From an actinobacterium acAMD-2 (GTDB lineage Bacteria; Actinomycetota; Actinomycetes; UBA12327): a stretch of DNA of 28,672 nt. The notes below the pieces were generated by a model. The model was not told where the DNA came from. It did not search any database and worked only from the letters and a program-made list of their open reading frames with translations. How positions within the stretch are numbered: the stretch's first letter is position 1; each line of letters opens with the position of its first letter. Where the stretch lies: assembly GCA_000754455.1 (NCBI GenBank), contig JNSE01000036.1, forward strand, positions 1 to 28,672, in the 5' to 3' direction. Shown here piece after piece: positions 1-8,061 of this stretch. The translations under genes and the position numbers were made by a program.

Positions 1-333
1 GGTGTTCCTTCCGGCACGATTGCTGCTTCAGCCCTGACGGCTACGCCTTCATGTGCTGCTGCAACCAACAGCACCGCTTGGGACTACAGCGCCGTTGGCA
101 AGACCGCGATCAGCGGCTTTGACGACACGCTCAACGCCAGTGGTGTTACCGCTGGTTCAGCTGCCCAGGCATTTGGTTCGACGGTGAACCTGTGCACCAA
201 GGACACGACGACTAACGGTACGACCGGTTCCACCGGTGGTGTCTACAACGTCACGTCGTCCCTGGAGCTGACGGTTCCTGCCTTCCAGCAGGCCGCTCGC
301 TACACCGCTGTTGTCACGGTCACCCTGGCCTAA
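1..333 (+). CDS. C-terminal part of a probable secreted or surface protein (5' truncated)
   Basis: The frame starting at base 1 is open from the window edge to a TAA at 331-333, giving 110 residues without a start. The product is rich in Ala, Thr, Ser and Gly, has only two Cys, no charged clusters and no hydrophobic membrane segment. It ends in alternating hydrophobic residues (LELTVPAFQQAARYTAVVTV), which suggests the last beta strands of an extracellular beta-sandwich domain, somewhat like the ends of WxL-type secreted proteins. That resemblance is inference only. The signal peptide would lie outside the window. The codon pattern (strong third-position C or G, small residues) supports real coding, and a strong hairpin follows 47 bases after the stop. 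No function can be assigned. Confidence 0.6.
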   Translation, partial: GVPSGTIAASALTATPSCAAATNSTAWDYSAVGKTAISGFDDTLNASGVTAGSAAQAFGSTVNLCTKDTTTNGTTGSTGGVYNVTSSLELTVPAFQQAARYTAVVTVTLA

Positions 334-380
334 GTGCCGGAAGTGATCGAGACTCTTCGGAGTAACGACACATTGCAAGC

Positions 381-412
381 GAAGGGGTGGGCCCGCAAGG
401 GTCCACCCCTTC
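381..412 (+). terminator. Strong hairpin with GCAA tetraloop, probable terminator of the upstream gene
   Basis: Two 14-base arms (GAAGGGGTGGGCCC and GGGTCCACCCCTTC) pair fully, with one G-U pair, around a GCAA loop of the GNRA type. It lies between the stop at 333 and the mqnC start at 476. No T-run follows (the next bases are CGCATGTCCC), so it is not a textbook Rho-independent terminator. Such I-shaped hairpins are common in actinobacteria. Confidence 0.65.
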
Positions 413-463
413 CGCATGTCCCAGATAGAGCACGCCAGCCCACCGTTAGAGGGGCATGGGCTC

Positions 464-469
464 TAGGCT
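464..469 (+). promoter_or_regulatory. Candidate -10 element TAGGCT for a leaderless mqnC transcript
   Basis: TAGGCT fits the actinobacterial TANNNT -10 pattern and ends 6 bases before the ATG at 476, so transcription would begin at or next to the start codon. The G-run just before the ATG is too close to act as a ribosome binding site, which agrees with leaderless translation. No convincing -35 box is visible about 17 bases upstream. Confidence 0.4.
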
Positions 470-475
470 GGGGGC

Positions 476-1654
476 ATGACCTCGGCTCACACAGCGCTCC
501 TGGAGCACGCGGCTCAGGGCGGGCGGATTAGCTCGGCTGAAGCCTTGGAGTTGTACCGATTCGCCCCGCTGCATGCGTTGGGACAAGCGGCTGATTACGC
601 CCGACGCGCGCGCTTTGGCGATCAAGCCCACCTGGCGACTTACCTGATTGATCGCAATATCAACTACACCAACGTGTGCACCACGGCGTGCAAGTTCTGT
701 GCTTTTTATCGAGCTCCTGGTCATGCTGAAGGCTGGGTTCGCGACACGGACGAAATCCTGCGTCGCTGTGGTGAAGCCGTTGACCTAGGAGCCACGCAAA
801 TCATGTTGCAGGGTGGTCACCACCCCGAGTTTGGCGTCGAGTACTACGAGAACATCTTTGCCTCTATCAAAGCGGAGTATCCGCAACTGGTCTTGCACTC
901 GCTGGGCGCTTCTGAAGTCGAGCACATGAGCCGTGTGTCCGGTGTCAGCATTGAAGAATCCATCACGCGCATCAAGACTGCAGGACTGGACTCGTTCGCC
1001 GGCGCCGGCGCCGAGATCTTGGTGGCTCGGCCTCGCACCGAGATCGCGCCGCTGAAGGAATCGGGCGAGCGCTGGCTAGAGATCATGGAGATCGCTCACG
1101 GCTTGGGAGTCGAATCCACGGCAACGTTCATGATGGGTACCGGCGAAACCAATGCTGAGCGTATTGAGCACCTGTCGATGATCCGCGATGTGCAGGATCG
1201 CACCGGCGGTTTTAGATCCTTTATCCCGTGGACGTATCAACCGGAAAACAACCACCTCAAGGGTCGCACGCAGGCCAGCATCCTTGAATACCTGCGCATG
1301 GTGGCGCTGTCGCGACTGTTCTTTGACAACATCACGCACCTACAAGGTTCTTGGCTCACTGTAGGCAAGGACGTAGGTCAGTTGACCTTGCATATGGGCG
1401 CCGATGACTTGGGTTCGGTCATGTTGGAAGAAAACGTCGTGTCATCGGCCGGTGCGAAACACCGCAGCAATCGTGGCGAGCTCATTCACTTGATGCGCAC
1501 CGCTGGTCGCACTCCGGCGCAACGCAACACCTTGTACGAAATCATTGAAATTCATGACGACCCAGCCAACGACCCTGTTGATGATGGTGTGGTCTCGCAT
1601 TTTGCCTCGATCGCCGTTGATCGTGGAGTGCTTCCGATACTGACTGATTCTTAA
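476..1654 (+). CDS. mqnC: Cyclic dehypoxanthinyl futalosine synthase (MqnC), radical SAM
   Basis: This 392-residue radical SAM enzyme catalyses the cyclisation of dehypoxanthine futalosine in the futalosine route to menaquinone. The cluster-binding motif CTTACKFC gives Cys68, Cys72 and Cys75 (CxxxCxxC), preceded by NINYTNV and followed by AFYR, an arrangement typical of MqnC. The Gly-rich stretch MLQGGHHP (about 106-115) and the conserved SFIPWTYQPENN segment (about 250-261) also fit the MqnC/MqnE family. The length is normal for MqnC. The ATG at 476 follows a possible leaderless -10 element. Menaquinone genes lie downstream (menG, menJ), supporting the role. MqnE is the close alternative, but the motif surroundings favour MqnC. 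Confidence 0.93.
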   Translation: MTSAHTALLEHAAQGGRISSAEALELYRFAPLHALGQAADYARRARFGDQAHLATYLIDRNINYTNVCTTACKFCAFYRAPGHAEGWVRDTDEILRRCGEAVDLGATQIMLQGGHHPEFGVEYYENIFASIKAEYPQLVLHSLGASEVEHMSRVSGVSIEESITRIKTAGLDSFAGAGAEILVARPRTEIAPLKESGERWLEIMEIAHGLGVESTATFMMGTGETNAERIEHLSMIRDVQDRTGGFRSFIPWTYQPENNHLKGRTQASILEYLRMVALSRLFFDNITHLQGSWLTVGKDVGQLTLHMGADDLGSVMLEENVVSSAGAKHRSNRGELIHLMRTAGRTPAQRNTLYEIIEIHDDPANDPVDDGVVSHFASIAVDRGVLPILTDS

Positions 1655-1702
1655 CATCAATGTGCTCTGAACTGAGCGTGCGTGGGCGAGTGGGGCGTTG
1701 TC

Positions 1703-3062
1703 ATGAGTGAGCGCGTGAAGCAACTTGGCCGGCTGCAAGACCGGTATTCGCTTTGGCTGTTCTTGGGCACCTGTGTTGTCTTCGTCATCACGGCAAACCG
1801 GATCGACATCAATGTCATTAATGACACCTTGTTTGTTGCTCGACCGGCCTGGACCTTGGCTACTCAAGGCTCGCTCAATCTTGAGAACCTGCCTGCCTTT
1901 CCAGGAACTTCTTGGACGTTCTTGTTTGATGGACACCAACGCACCGACCGTTTCCCCGGTGCAATTTTGTTCACGGTTCCGTTTTCATTCGTGATCCGCA
2001 CGGAGACTTTTTCGTTGATCTCGTCCGGGGTGGCAGCTGCTGTAGCCTGCGCTGGCGCTGTCACCTTGATGCATCGGGTCTTGCTCACTCTGGTGCCAAA
2101 AAAGACCGCCCTGGGTGCGGCACTGGTGTTGGCCTTTGGGACGTCACTGTGGTCGGTGGCTTCCGACGCGATCTGGACTGAAGGCCCGACGATGCTGGCG
2201 CTGGGGCTCTCGATGTGGGCCCTGACGCAACAGCGGTGGTTCCTGGCCGGAGCCGGATATGCCTTTGCGATTTTGTGTCGCCCGCACACCGCAGTCTTTG
2301 CCTTGGTTGCTGGAGTATGGGAAAGCCGACAACGGCGATCGTGGCTGCCGATGATCAAAGTTGGAGTAGTCAGTGCACTGGGTTTTGCAGGTTTGTTGCT
2401 GTGGAACAAAGTCAATTCGGGTCAGTGGGACATCTTTCCTGGCACTTACGGTGGTCGCATTGCTAGCGCAACAAATACCAATCTCCACCTTCTTTGCCCC
2501 GCTTCGCGGGATCTTCGTCTATTCGCCATTTCTCCTTTTGGTGTTGCCCGGGCTTCGTCGCGCATGGAAGGTCGCGCCGACATGGGTGCGATCCAGTGCC
2601 ATCGGTGGTGTGGTCTATCTCGTGGTGCAGCTGGCCGGTAACTCGTGGATTGGTGGCCCCATTTTTGGTTACCGCCTGATCTTGCCCAGCCTGTTCGCCT
2701 GGTGGCCACTGCTCGTGCTGGCCTACCAACAGTGGACCGTTCGTCGCCCCTGGTCGCGGATCACCTTCTATGTGTTGGCCTTGGTGTCCATCTGGTGGTT
2801 TGCTCAAGGAGCGTTGGTGTTCCCGGTGGAATACTTCTATACGAATCCGTTGGATTATGTGTACTGGCGATCGTGGAATGTTCCCCTCTTTGCCCGGTTC
2901 GCTGGCGTGAGTGGCTGGATATTTGGCCTCGCCACCGCAGCAGCGGTAGCCGGTGCGGTCTATGTGACCAACGACCCTGAGCCTGTTTCCGTCACCAAGC
3001 CCAGCACGAAGCAACCTAAAAAGAAGCAGGGCAAGAAGTCGCAGTCAAAGAAGTCCGGCTAA
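1703..3062 (+). pseudogene. Polytopic membrane protein, glycosyltransferase-39-like, interrupted by a frameshift near 2456-2485
   Basis: The first half reads in one frame from ATG 1703 (GGGG 7 bases upstream) to about 2480. Meaningful sequence then continues one frame over, from about 2481 to the TAA at 3060-3062. Dropping one base near 2480 joins ...GGRIASATNT to ISTFFAPLRGIFVYSPFLLL and gives one protein of about 450 residues. The joined product has about ten hydrophobic segments, an early DTLFVARPAWTL...GSLNL region like the first loop of PMT/ArnT-type glycosyltransferases, a PLRGIFVYSPFLL motif, and a Lys/Ser-rich cytoplasmic tail (KKKQGKKSQSKKSG). This looks like a polyprenyl-phosphate-sugar-using membrane glycosyltransferase or relative, with unknown substrate. 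It may be a true pseudogene, a recent mutation or an assembly error. The first frame runs on to 2641 with low-complexity sequence unlike the family. It sits inside the menaquinone block but has no obvious part in that pathway. Confidence 0.7.
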
Positions 3063-3071
3063 CCTGAAACC

Positions 3072-4331
3072 GTGACTGCCACCTTGCACACGGCGCCTGT
3101 CGTCGTTACCAATGCACCGACCGCCGGTAGCGATGCTGCCGGTGTGATTCGTGACGGCGCAGTGCTCATCGACAACGGCGTGATTGCCGATGTGGGACCG
3201 GCTGCAGACCTGGCCGTGAAGCATCCTGCAGCCAAGCGCCGTGACCATGCCGGCGTGCTGACCCCTGGGTTGGTCAACGCGCACTCACATTTGCAGTACG
3301 CCGCGTATGCCGACCTTGCCTCTTCCGGTTTGCCGTTTTCGCCCTGGATCGCCCAAATGGTTGAGCGCCGTATGGTGACCACGGATGAGCAGTGGGCTGA
3401 ATCGGCCCGCATTGGCGCTTTTCTTGCTTTGCGCAGTGGCACAACTGCTGTGGCCGACATCGTCACCGATATCCCTGCCCTGGCCCCGATTGCTCGCAGT
3501 GGCTTGCGTGGGATTAGTTATGTCGAAGCCTTGGGCGCTGACGACGATCAATGGAATGCTGACCGCGCTGGGGAAGTCAACACCGCTCTTGATGTCGCGA
3601 TGGCACAAACGCGAACGGCTGGGATCTCACCGCACTCGCTGTACACCTTGAGTCGGCACGCTTTTACTGAGTCGATGCGCCGAGGTCGTGAATTGGGCCT
3701 GCGTGCGCACACGCACTTGGCCGAGTCTGCTGATGAAGTCGAGTTCGTGGCAGTGGGCACAGGTCTGCTGGCTGACATGGCCAACAACATCGGTTGGAAG
3801 ATGGACGCGATTTCTTGTGGGGGTTTTGCCCACACGCCAACCACTGAACTCGATGGCCTCGAAGGATTGGGTGCCGATGTGCATGTAGCGCACGGAGTGC
3901 ACTGCGATTCTGCTGATCGGGCGTTGTTGCGCGACCGCGGAACTGCTGTCGCGATTTGTGTGCGCAGTAACAAGATTCTGGGTGCCGGCCGCCCGCCTAT
4001 TGCTGACTACTTGGCTGAGGGTTCACCCATCGGTATCGGCACGGACTCGTTGGCTAGCTCACCGTCCTTGGACCTGTTAGAAGAAGCCCGTGCTGCGCGT
4101 GATCTCGCCCTCGCCCAGGGCTATGACCTTCCTGACCTGAATGCTCGGATCTGGCAGGCGATCACTCTCGGCGGTGCCTTTTGTCTGGGCCTGGATGCGC
4201 TGGGTGACTTAGCGGTGTTCGATGTGCCCACGCAAGGTGATCCCTTCGCAGCTTTGATTGATCATGGTGCTGGGGAATGCGTGGCCACGGTGCTGGGCGG
4301 CACGTTTGTCCATCGACGAGGTGGCCAATGA
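3072..4331 (+). CDS. Amidohydrolase-superfamily deaminase, possible aminofutalosine deaminase
   Basis: The 419-residue product begins at GTG 3072, 9 bases after the previous stop. It is a metal-dependent hydrolase of the TrzN/SAH-deaminase branch. Visible metal and catalytic residues are His71 and His73 (VNAHSH), His213/His215 and Glu218 (RAHTHLAES), His274 (VAHGVH) and Asp325 (GTDSLASSPSLDLLEE). A CVRSN segment (296-300) corresponds to the CPRSN motif of nucleoside deaminases of this group. Family members deaminate adenosine-type compounds including 6-amino-6-deoxyfutalosine (MqnX). Its position between mqnC and menG, with a 4-base ATGA overlap into menG, makes the aminofutalosine role attractive. 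An S-adenosylhomocysteine, methylthioadenosine or guanine-type substrate is not excluded by what can be seen. Confidence 0.8.
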   Translation: MTATLHTAPVVVTNAPTAGSDAAGVIRDGAVLIDNGVIADVGPAADLAVKHPAAKRRDHAGVLTPGLVNAHSHLQYAAYADLASSGLPFSPWIAQMVERRMVTTDEQWAESARIGAFLALRSGTTAVADIVTDIPALAPIARSGLRGISYVEALGADDDQWNADRAGEVNTALDVAMAQTRTAGISPHSLYTLSRHAFTESMRRGRELGLRAHTHLAESADEVEFVAVGTGLLADMANNIGWKMDAISCGGFAHTPTTELDGLEGLGADVHVAHGVHCDSADRALLRDRGTAVAICVRSNKILGAGRPPIADYLAEGSPIGIGTDSLASSPSLDLLEEARAARDLALAQGYDLPDLNARIWQAITLGGAFCLGLDALGDLAVFDVPTQGDPFAALIDHGAGECVATVLGGTFVHRRGGQ

Positions 4332-5032
4332 CCGAGCCCATTCGCGCCGGCCTCGATAAGGCGCCCGAAGAAGTAGCTGCAATGTTTGACGATGTGGCCC
4401 AGCGCTACGACGTGACTAACACCGTGCTGTCGATGGGCCAAGATCGCTTGTGGCGCAAGGCCGTACTGGCGGCGGTGGATCCCCGCGTAGGTGAGCATGT
4501 CCTTGACCTGGCTGCTGGAACGGGAGCGAGTACGCAATCGCTGGCCGCAACCGGCGCGGACGTTATTGCGTGCGACTTTTCACTAGGAATGTTGCGCGCA
4601 GGTCGAGCGGCCCGTCCCGAGTTGAACTTCGTCGCCGGCGATGCCACGCAGTTACCGTTTGCGGATCACAGTTTTGATGCGGTCACGATTTCCTTTGGGC
4701 TGCGCAACATCGTCGATCCTGATGCTGGGCTGCGCGAGATGCTTCGAGTCTGCAAGCCGGGTGGCCGACTGGTGGTGTGCGAGTTCTCACACCCGACACA
4801 AAAGGCTTTCCGCACGGTTTACACCGAGTACTTGATGAAGGCTCTACCCAGTATTGCCACCAAGATGTCGAGTAATCCTGATGCATATGTGTACTTAGCC
4901 GAATCGATCAGAGCCTGGCCGAATCAACGCGAATTAGCTGCTCGCATCAGCGCTGCGGGCTGGGAGCGCACGGCCTATCGCAACCTCTCCGGCGGGATTG
5001 TGGCCTTACATCGAGCAAGCGCTCCGGAGTAA
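4328..5032 (+). CDS. menG: Demethylmenaquinone methyltransferase (MenG/UbiE family)
   Basis: This SAM-dependent C-methyltransferase performs the last ring methylation of menaquinone. The ATG at 4328 overlaps the preceding TGA (ATGA), giving 234 residues, the usual family length. The nucleotide-binding motif VLDLAAGTGAST is at 58-69, the acidic post-motif ACDFS at 81-85, and GDATQLPF at 104-111. The UbiE signature SFGLRN is at 122-127, followed by LRVCKPGG. Near the C-terminus are YVYLAESI and the conserved NLSGGIVALH end. Longer upstream starts in the same frame would lie inside the amidohydrolase gene and add non-homologous sequence. It is the last gene of the first menaquinone block. Menaquinone rather than ubiquinone is inferred from the actinobacterial and mqnC context. 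Confidence 0.93.
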   Translation: MTEPIRAGLDKAPEEVAAMFDDVAQRYDVTNTVLSMGQDRLWRKAVLAAVDPRVGEHVLDLAAGTGASTQSLAATGADVIACDFSLGMLRAGRAARPELNFVAGDATQLPFADHSFDAVTISFGLRNIVDPDAGLREMLRVCKPGGRLVVCEFSHPTQKAFRTVYTEYLMKALPSIATKMSSNPDAYVYLAESIRAWPNQRELAARISAAGWERTAYRNLSGGIVALHRASAPE

Positions 5033-5081
5033 GACTCCACGAGCACCGCATTTGCTAACGGGCGTATGCTTCACAGGTACT

Positions 5082-5099
5082 TAGTGAAAGTTTTCACAA
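5082..5099 (+). promoter_or_regulatory. Probable Rex (NADH/NAD+ sensor) operator upstream of menJ-nuo
   Basis: The site TAGTGAAAGTTTTCACAA matches the Rex consensus TTGTGAA-N4-TTCACAA at 13 of 14 defined positions; only the second base differs. It lies 44 bases upstream of the menJ start, in the 110-base gap after menG. In Streptomyces coelicolor, Rex is known to control the nuo and cyd operons in response to the NADH/NAD+ ratio, so this location is biologically sensible. A weak -10-like TATGCT lies just upstream at 5065-5070, with no good -35. If it is used, Rex would cover the region just after the start of transcription. Confidence 0.7.
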
Positions 5100-5142
5100 G
5101 CGCACAAAGTACGCAACAAATCGCTGAGTTGATTGGGGCGTT

Positions 5143-6426
5143 GTGAGTCAAGAATTGGCACCTTCGAGCGCTGACGTCATCGTCGTTGGCGCTGGGCCTG
5201 CTGGCTCCACTACCGCGTATTACTTGGCTCAAGCCGGCCTTGATGTGCTGTTGTTAGAGAAGACGGAATTTCCTCGGGAAAAGGTCTGTGGCGATGGTTT
5301 GACCCCGCGCGCGGTCAAGCAGCTCATTGATTTAGGCCTGGATATCTCTGAGGAAAACGGCTGGATTCGCAACAAGGGACTGCGCATTGTGGGCGGCGGT
5401 CACACCATCGAGATTCCGTGGCCGCAGCTGTCGACCTACCCAGACTTTGGGTTGGTTCGCACGCGTAAGGACTTTGACCAGGCTCTAGCCGAGCACGCGG
5501 TCAAGGCGGGAGCGCACTTGGTCCAAGGCGCCAATGTGCAGGGCCCCATCGTTGACGAGCGAACGGGACGCATCACCGGAGTACGGGCCAAACTCAAGAA
5601 TGCGGACGGAACATCGGGACCTGAGCAGGAATTTCACGCCCCATTGGTGGTCGCGGCCGACGGCAACTCCACGCGGTTGAGCCTGGCGATGGGCCTGCAA
5701 AAGCGCGATGACCGGCCGATGGGAGTGGCTGTTCGCACGTATTACACGAGCCCACGCACCAACGATGACTGGCTGGAATCCTGGCTTGAGCTATGGGACG
5801 GTGACAAGTTGCTGCCCGGATATGGCTGGATTTTTGGGGTAGGGGACGGCACGGTCAACGTCGGCTTGGGGATCTTGAACACCAGTTCGGCTTTCGGCAA
5901 CGTTGATTACAAAGACCTCCTCGTGCGTTGGCTCGAACAAACACCTGAGGAGTGGGGCTTCCGAGAAGAAAACCGCACCGAGCCGATTCGCGGAGCGGCT
6001 TTGCCGATGGGCTTTAACCGCACACCGCACTACACCCGCGGGTTGTTGTTGGTCGGCGATGCCGGCGGCATGGTCAATCCCTTCAACGGTGAAGGCATTG
6101 CCTATGCGATGGAATCCGGCGCGCTGGCTGCTGAAGTCATTGTTCAAGCCAAGTCACGCCCCACTTTTGCTCAAGCGGAGTTGGCTTTGGCTGGTTACCC
6201 CAAAGCCCTGAAGCAGTCCCTGGGTGGTTACTACACCTTGGGCCGTTGGTTCGTAAAAGCGATCGGCAACCCCGAGATCATGCGGTTGGCGACTAAGCAC
6301 GGTTTGCCCCACCCGCGCGCGATGACCTTGACCCTGAAAATGCTGGCCAACCTGACCGATCCACGCGGTGGGGACTTCTATGACCATGTGGTTAACACCA
6401 TGTCGCGGATGGCACCCACGGCATGA
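5143..6426 (+). CDS. menJ: Geranylgeranyl reductase family protein, probable menaquinone reductase MenJ
   Basis: The 427-residue FAD flavoprotein begins at GTG 5143 with GGGG a few bases upstream. The N-terminal dinucleotide fold is VIVVGAGPAGSTTA (GAGPAG at 16-21), followed by EKTEFPREKVCGDGLTPRA with the family Cys49-Gly-Asp-Gly. A second FAD motif, LLVGDAGGMVNPFNGEGI, lies near residue 305. The substrate-side motif reads YGWIFG, with Gly where many members have Pro (YxWxFP). In mycobacteria the homologue MenJ reduces one isoprene unit of menaquinone-9 and is encoded between menG and a polyprenyl synthase, as here once the nuo genes are set aside. A role in saturating archaeal-type or carotenoid prenyl chains is less likely in this context. 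The likely Rex site upstream ties its expression to redox state. Confidence 0.85.
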   Translation: MSQELAPSSADVIVVGAGPAGSTTAYYLAQAGLDVLLLEKTEFPREKVCGDGLTPRAVKQLIDLGLDISEENGWIRNKGLRIVGGGHTIEIPWPQLSTYPDFGLVRTRKDFDQALAEHAVKAGAHLVQGANVQGPIVDERTGRITGVRAKLKNADGTSGPEQEFHAPLVVAADGNSTRLSLAMGLQKRDDRPMGVAVRTYYTSPRTNDDWLESWLELWDGDKLLPGYGWIFGVGDGTVNVGLGILNTSSAFGNVDYKDLLVRWLEQTPEEWGFREENRTEPIRGAALPMGFNRTPHYTRGLLLVGDAGGMVNPFNGEGIAYAMESGALAAEVIVQAKSRPTFAQAELALAGYPKALKQSLGGYYTLGRWFVKAIGNPEIMRLATKHGLPHPRAMTLTLKMLANLTDPRGGDFYDHVVNTMSRMAPTA

Positions 6427-6541
6427 GCACGCACACCACAAGTTCTAGGATGGGGATGCGTAAATATGGGGTTTTGGGCTGCTTGTCGGGCCTGAGTTCA
6501 CCGCACTTGATCCATTCGATGTCCGAGAGGATGCGCCTGAC
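6427..6541 (+). promoter_or_regulatory. menJ-nuoA intergenic leader, possible internal promoter
   Basis: This is the only sizeable gap between menJ and the nuo genes (115 bases). A TAGGAT that fits an actinobacterial -10 is at 6446-6451, but no matching -35 is visible. A GAGAGGA ribosome binding site lies at 6525-6531, 10 bases before the nuoA GTG. No second Rex-like palindrome was found. The leader would be about 85 bases if the TAGGAT is used. Confidence 0.3.
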
Positions 6542-6898
6542 GTGAACGTCTATACGCCCGTTTTGGTGCTCGCTGCCATTGGTGCAGGTTTTGCACTATT
6601 TTCTATCGTTTCTGGTGCGATTGCTGGACCTTCGCGTTACAACCGCGCCTTGCTGGACGCCTACGAATGTGGCATTGATCCGACCGAGCGCAAGGCCGCT
6701 GGAAAGATCCCGATCAAGTATTTCTTGACCGCGATGCTGTTCATTATTTTTGACATCGAAATCGTCTTCTTGTACCCGTGGGCCGTGGCCTTTGACCAGC
6801 TCGGCCTCTTTGGTCTGATCGAGATGGTCTTGTTCATCCTCACTGTTTTCGTCGCTTACATGTATGTGTGGCGTCGTGGTGGATTGGAGTGGGACTAA
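6542..6898 (+). CDS. nuoA: NADH-quinone oxidoreductase subunit A
   Basis: This small membrane-arm subunit of complex I has 118 residues and three transmembrane segments. The start is GTG 6542, with GAGAGGA upstream. The conserved loop reads DAYECGIDP (about 39-47), containing the quinone-site Cys. The second helix carries FLTAMLFIIFDIEIVFLYPWA, the hallmark acidic helix of NuoA/ND3, and the end is WRRGGLEWD. It is the first gene of a complete nuoA-N series, 3 bases ahead of nuoB. Confidence 0.96.
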   Translation: MNVYTPVLVLAAIGAGFALFSIVSGAIAGPSRYNRALLDAYECGIDPTERKAAGKIPIKYFLTAMLFIIFDIEIVFLYPWAVAFDQLGLFGLIEMVLFILTVFVAYMYVWRRGGLEWD

Positions 6899-6901
6899 CC
6901 C

Positions 6902-7456
6902 ATGGGTCTTGAAGAAAAACTCCCCAGCGGAGTCCTGCTCACCACGGTAGAAGGACTTGCGGGTTACATGCGCAAGAACTCCCTGTGGCCGGCCACCTTT
7001 GGATTGGCCTGTTGCGCCATCGAAATGATGACCACGGGTGCTGGTCGGTACGACCTCGCTCGTTTTGGCATGGAAGTCTTCCGCGCTTCGCCACGTCAGG
7101 CTGACTTGATGATCGTCGCCGGTCGCGTCAGCCAAAAGATGGCCCCTGTTTTGCGCACGATCTATGACCAAATGGCTGAACCCAAGTGGGTCTTGGCGAT
7201 GGGTGTGTGTGCCAGTAGCGGTGGCATGTTCAACAACTACGCGATCGTGCAGGGTGTGGACCATGTTGTGCCAGTGGACATGTACCTGCCTGGCTGCCCA
7301 CCTCGTCCGGAAATGTTGATGGACGCCATCTTGAAGTTGCACGAAAAGATTGCGGTCGAGAAGTTGGGTGTGCAAAAGGTTCGCGAGGATCTCGCACTGG
7401 AACGTTCAGCGCTGTTGGCTCAGCCCACGTCGGCCATGAAGGGTCTGCTGTCATGA
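6902..7456 (+). CDS. nuoB: NADH-quinone oxidoreductase subunit B (cluster N2)
   Basis: This 184-residue peripheral-arm subunit holds the terminal [4Fe-4S] cluster N2, which reduces quinone. The ligands are visible as adjacent Cys37-Cys38 (GLACCAIEM), Cys103 (GVCASSGGMF) and Cys132 (YLPGCPPRPE). The start ATG 6902 is 3 bases after the nuoA stop, and the stop overlaps the nuoC start (ATGA). The C-terminus continues about 40 residues past the core as a charged helix, a part missing from the short paralog at 26635. Confidence 0.97.
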   Translation: MGLEEKLPSGVLLTTVEGLAGYMRKNSLWPATFGLACCAIEMMTTGAGRYDLARFGMEVFRASPRQADLMIVAGRVSQKMAPVLRTIYDQMAEPKWVLAMGVCASSGGMFNNYAIVQGVDHVVPVDMYLPGCPPRPEMLMDAILKLHEKIAVEKLGVQKVREDLALERSALLAQPTSAMKGLLS

Positions 7457-8061
7457 ACGGCGACACCTCCGGCTACGGCGGCTTGGTCGTCAAGTCCGAA
7501 CCCATAGCAGCAGCCGATCGCCCCTTTGGTGGCGCTTTTGACTCCATCGCCGATGCGATCGAGGCGGCTGTGCCCAATCACGCGCAGGCCATCACCGGCA
7601 TCGTGATTGATCGCGATCAAATGACCATTCAGGTCAAGCGGGAACACCTGGTTGAAGTGGCACAAGCTCTCCGCGACGACGCTGCTTTGCGCTTTGAGAT
7701 GTGCCTGGGTGTTAGTGGCGTGCACTTCCCCGAACAGGTCGGTGCCGAACTCCACGCGCACTACCCGCTGCTCTCAATCACTCACAACCGTCGAGTATTT
7801 CTTGAAGTCACTGCGCCTGATGCCGATCCGGTGATCCCGTCGTTGATTTCGGTGTACCCGACCAATGACTGGCATGAGCGCGAAACCTACGACTTCTTTG
7901 GAATCATCTTTTCGGGTCACCCGCATTTAACGCGAATTCAAATGCCCGATGACTGGATGGGTCACCCGCAGCGCAAGGACTATCCGCTCGGTGGCATTCC
8001 GGTGGAATTCAAGGGTGCACAAATTGATCCGCCAGACCAGCGGAGGTCGTACAACAAATGA
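7453..8061 (+). CDS. nuoC: NADH-quinone oxidoreductase subunit C
   Basis: This 202-residue hydrophilic subunit of the complex I connecting module corresponds to the 30-kDa subunit. The signature WHERETYDFFGIIFSGHPHL is present near residue 137, followed by the conserved MPDDWMGHPQRKDYPLGGIP tail, with LG(G)IPVEF near the end. The first 45 residues are variable, as usual. ATG 7453 overlaps the nuoB TGA by 4 bases, and its own TGA overlaps nuoD the same way, implying translational coupling. nuoC and nuoD are separate, unlike the fused nuoCD of enterobacteria. Confidence 0.96.
   Translation: MNGDTSGYGGLVVKSEPIAAADRPFGGAFDSIADAIEAAVPNHAQAITGIVIDRDQMTIQVKREHLVEVAQALRDDAALRFEMCLGVSGVHFPEQVGAELHAHYPLLSITHNRRVFLEVTAPDADPVIPSLISVYPTNDWHERETYDFFGIIFSGHPHLTRIQMPDDWMGHPQRKDYPLGGIPVEFKGAQIDPPDQRRSYNK

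Noticed and set aside
2456..2485. Programmed frameshift in the membrane protein gene
   Set aside because: No slippery heptamer, internal Shine-Dalgarno or downstream structure was recognised; mutation or sequencing error is simpler.
5026..5038. GGAGT-AAG-ACTCC hairpin at the end of menG as a terminator
   Set aside because: Only five base pairs with a three-base loop that includes the stop codon, and no T-run. Too weak to call.
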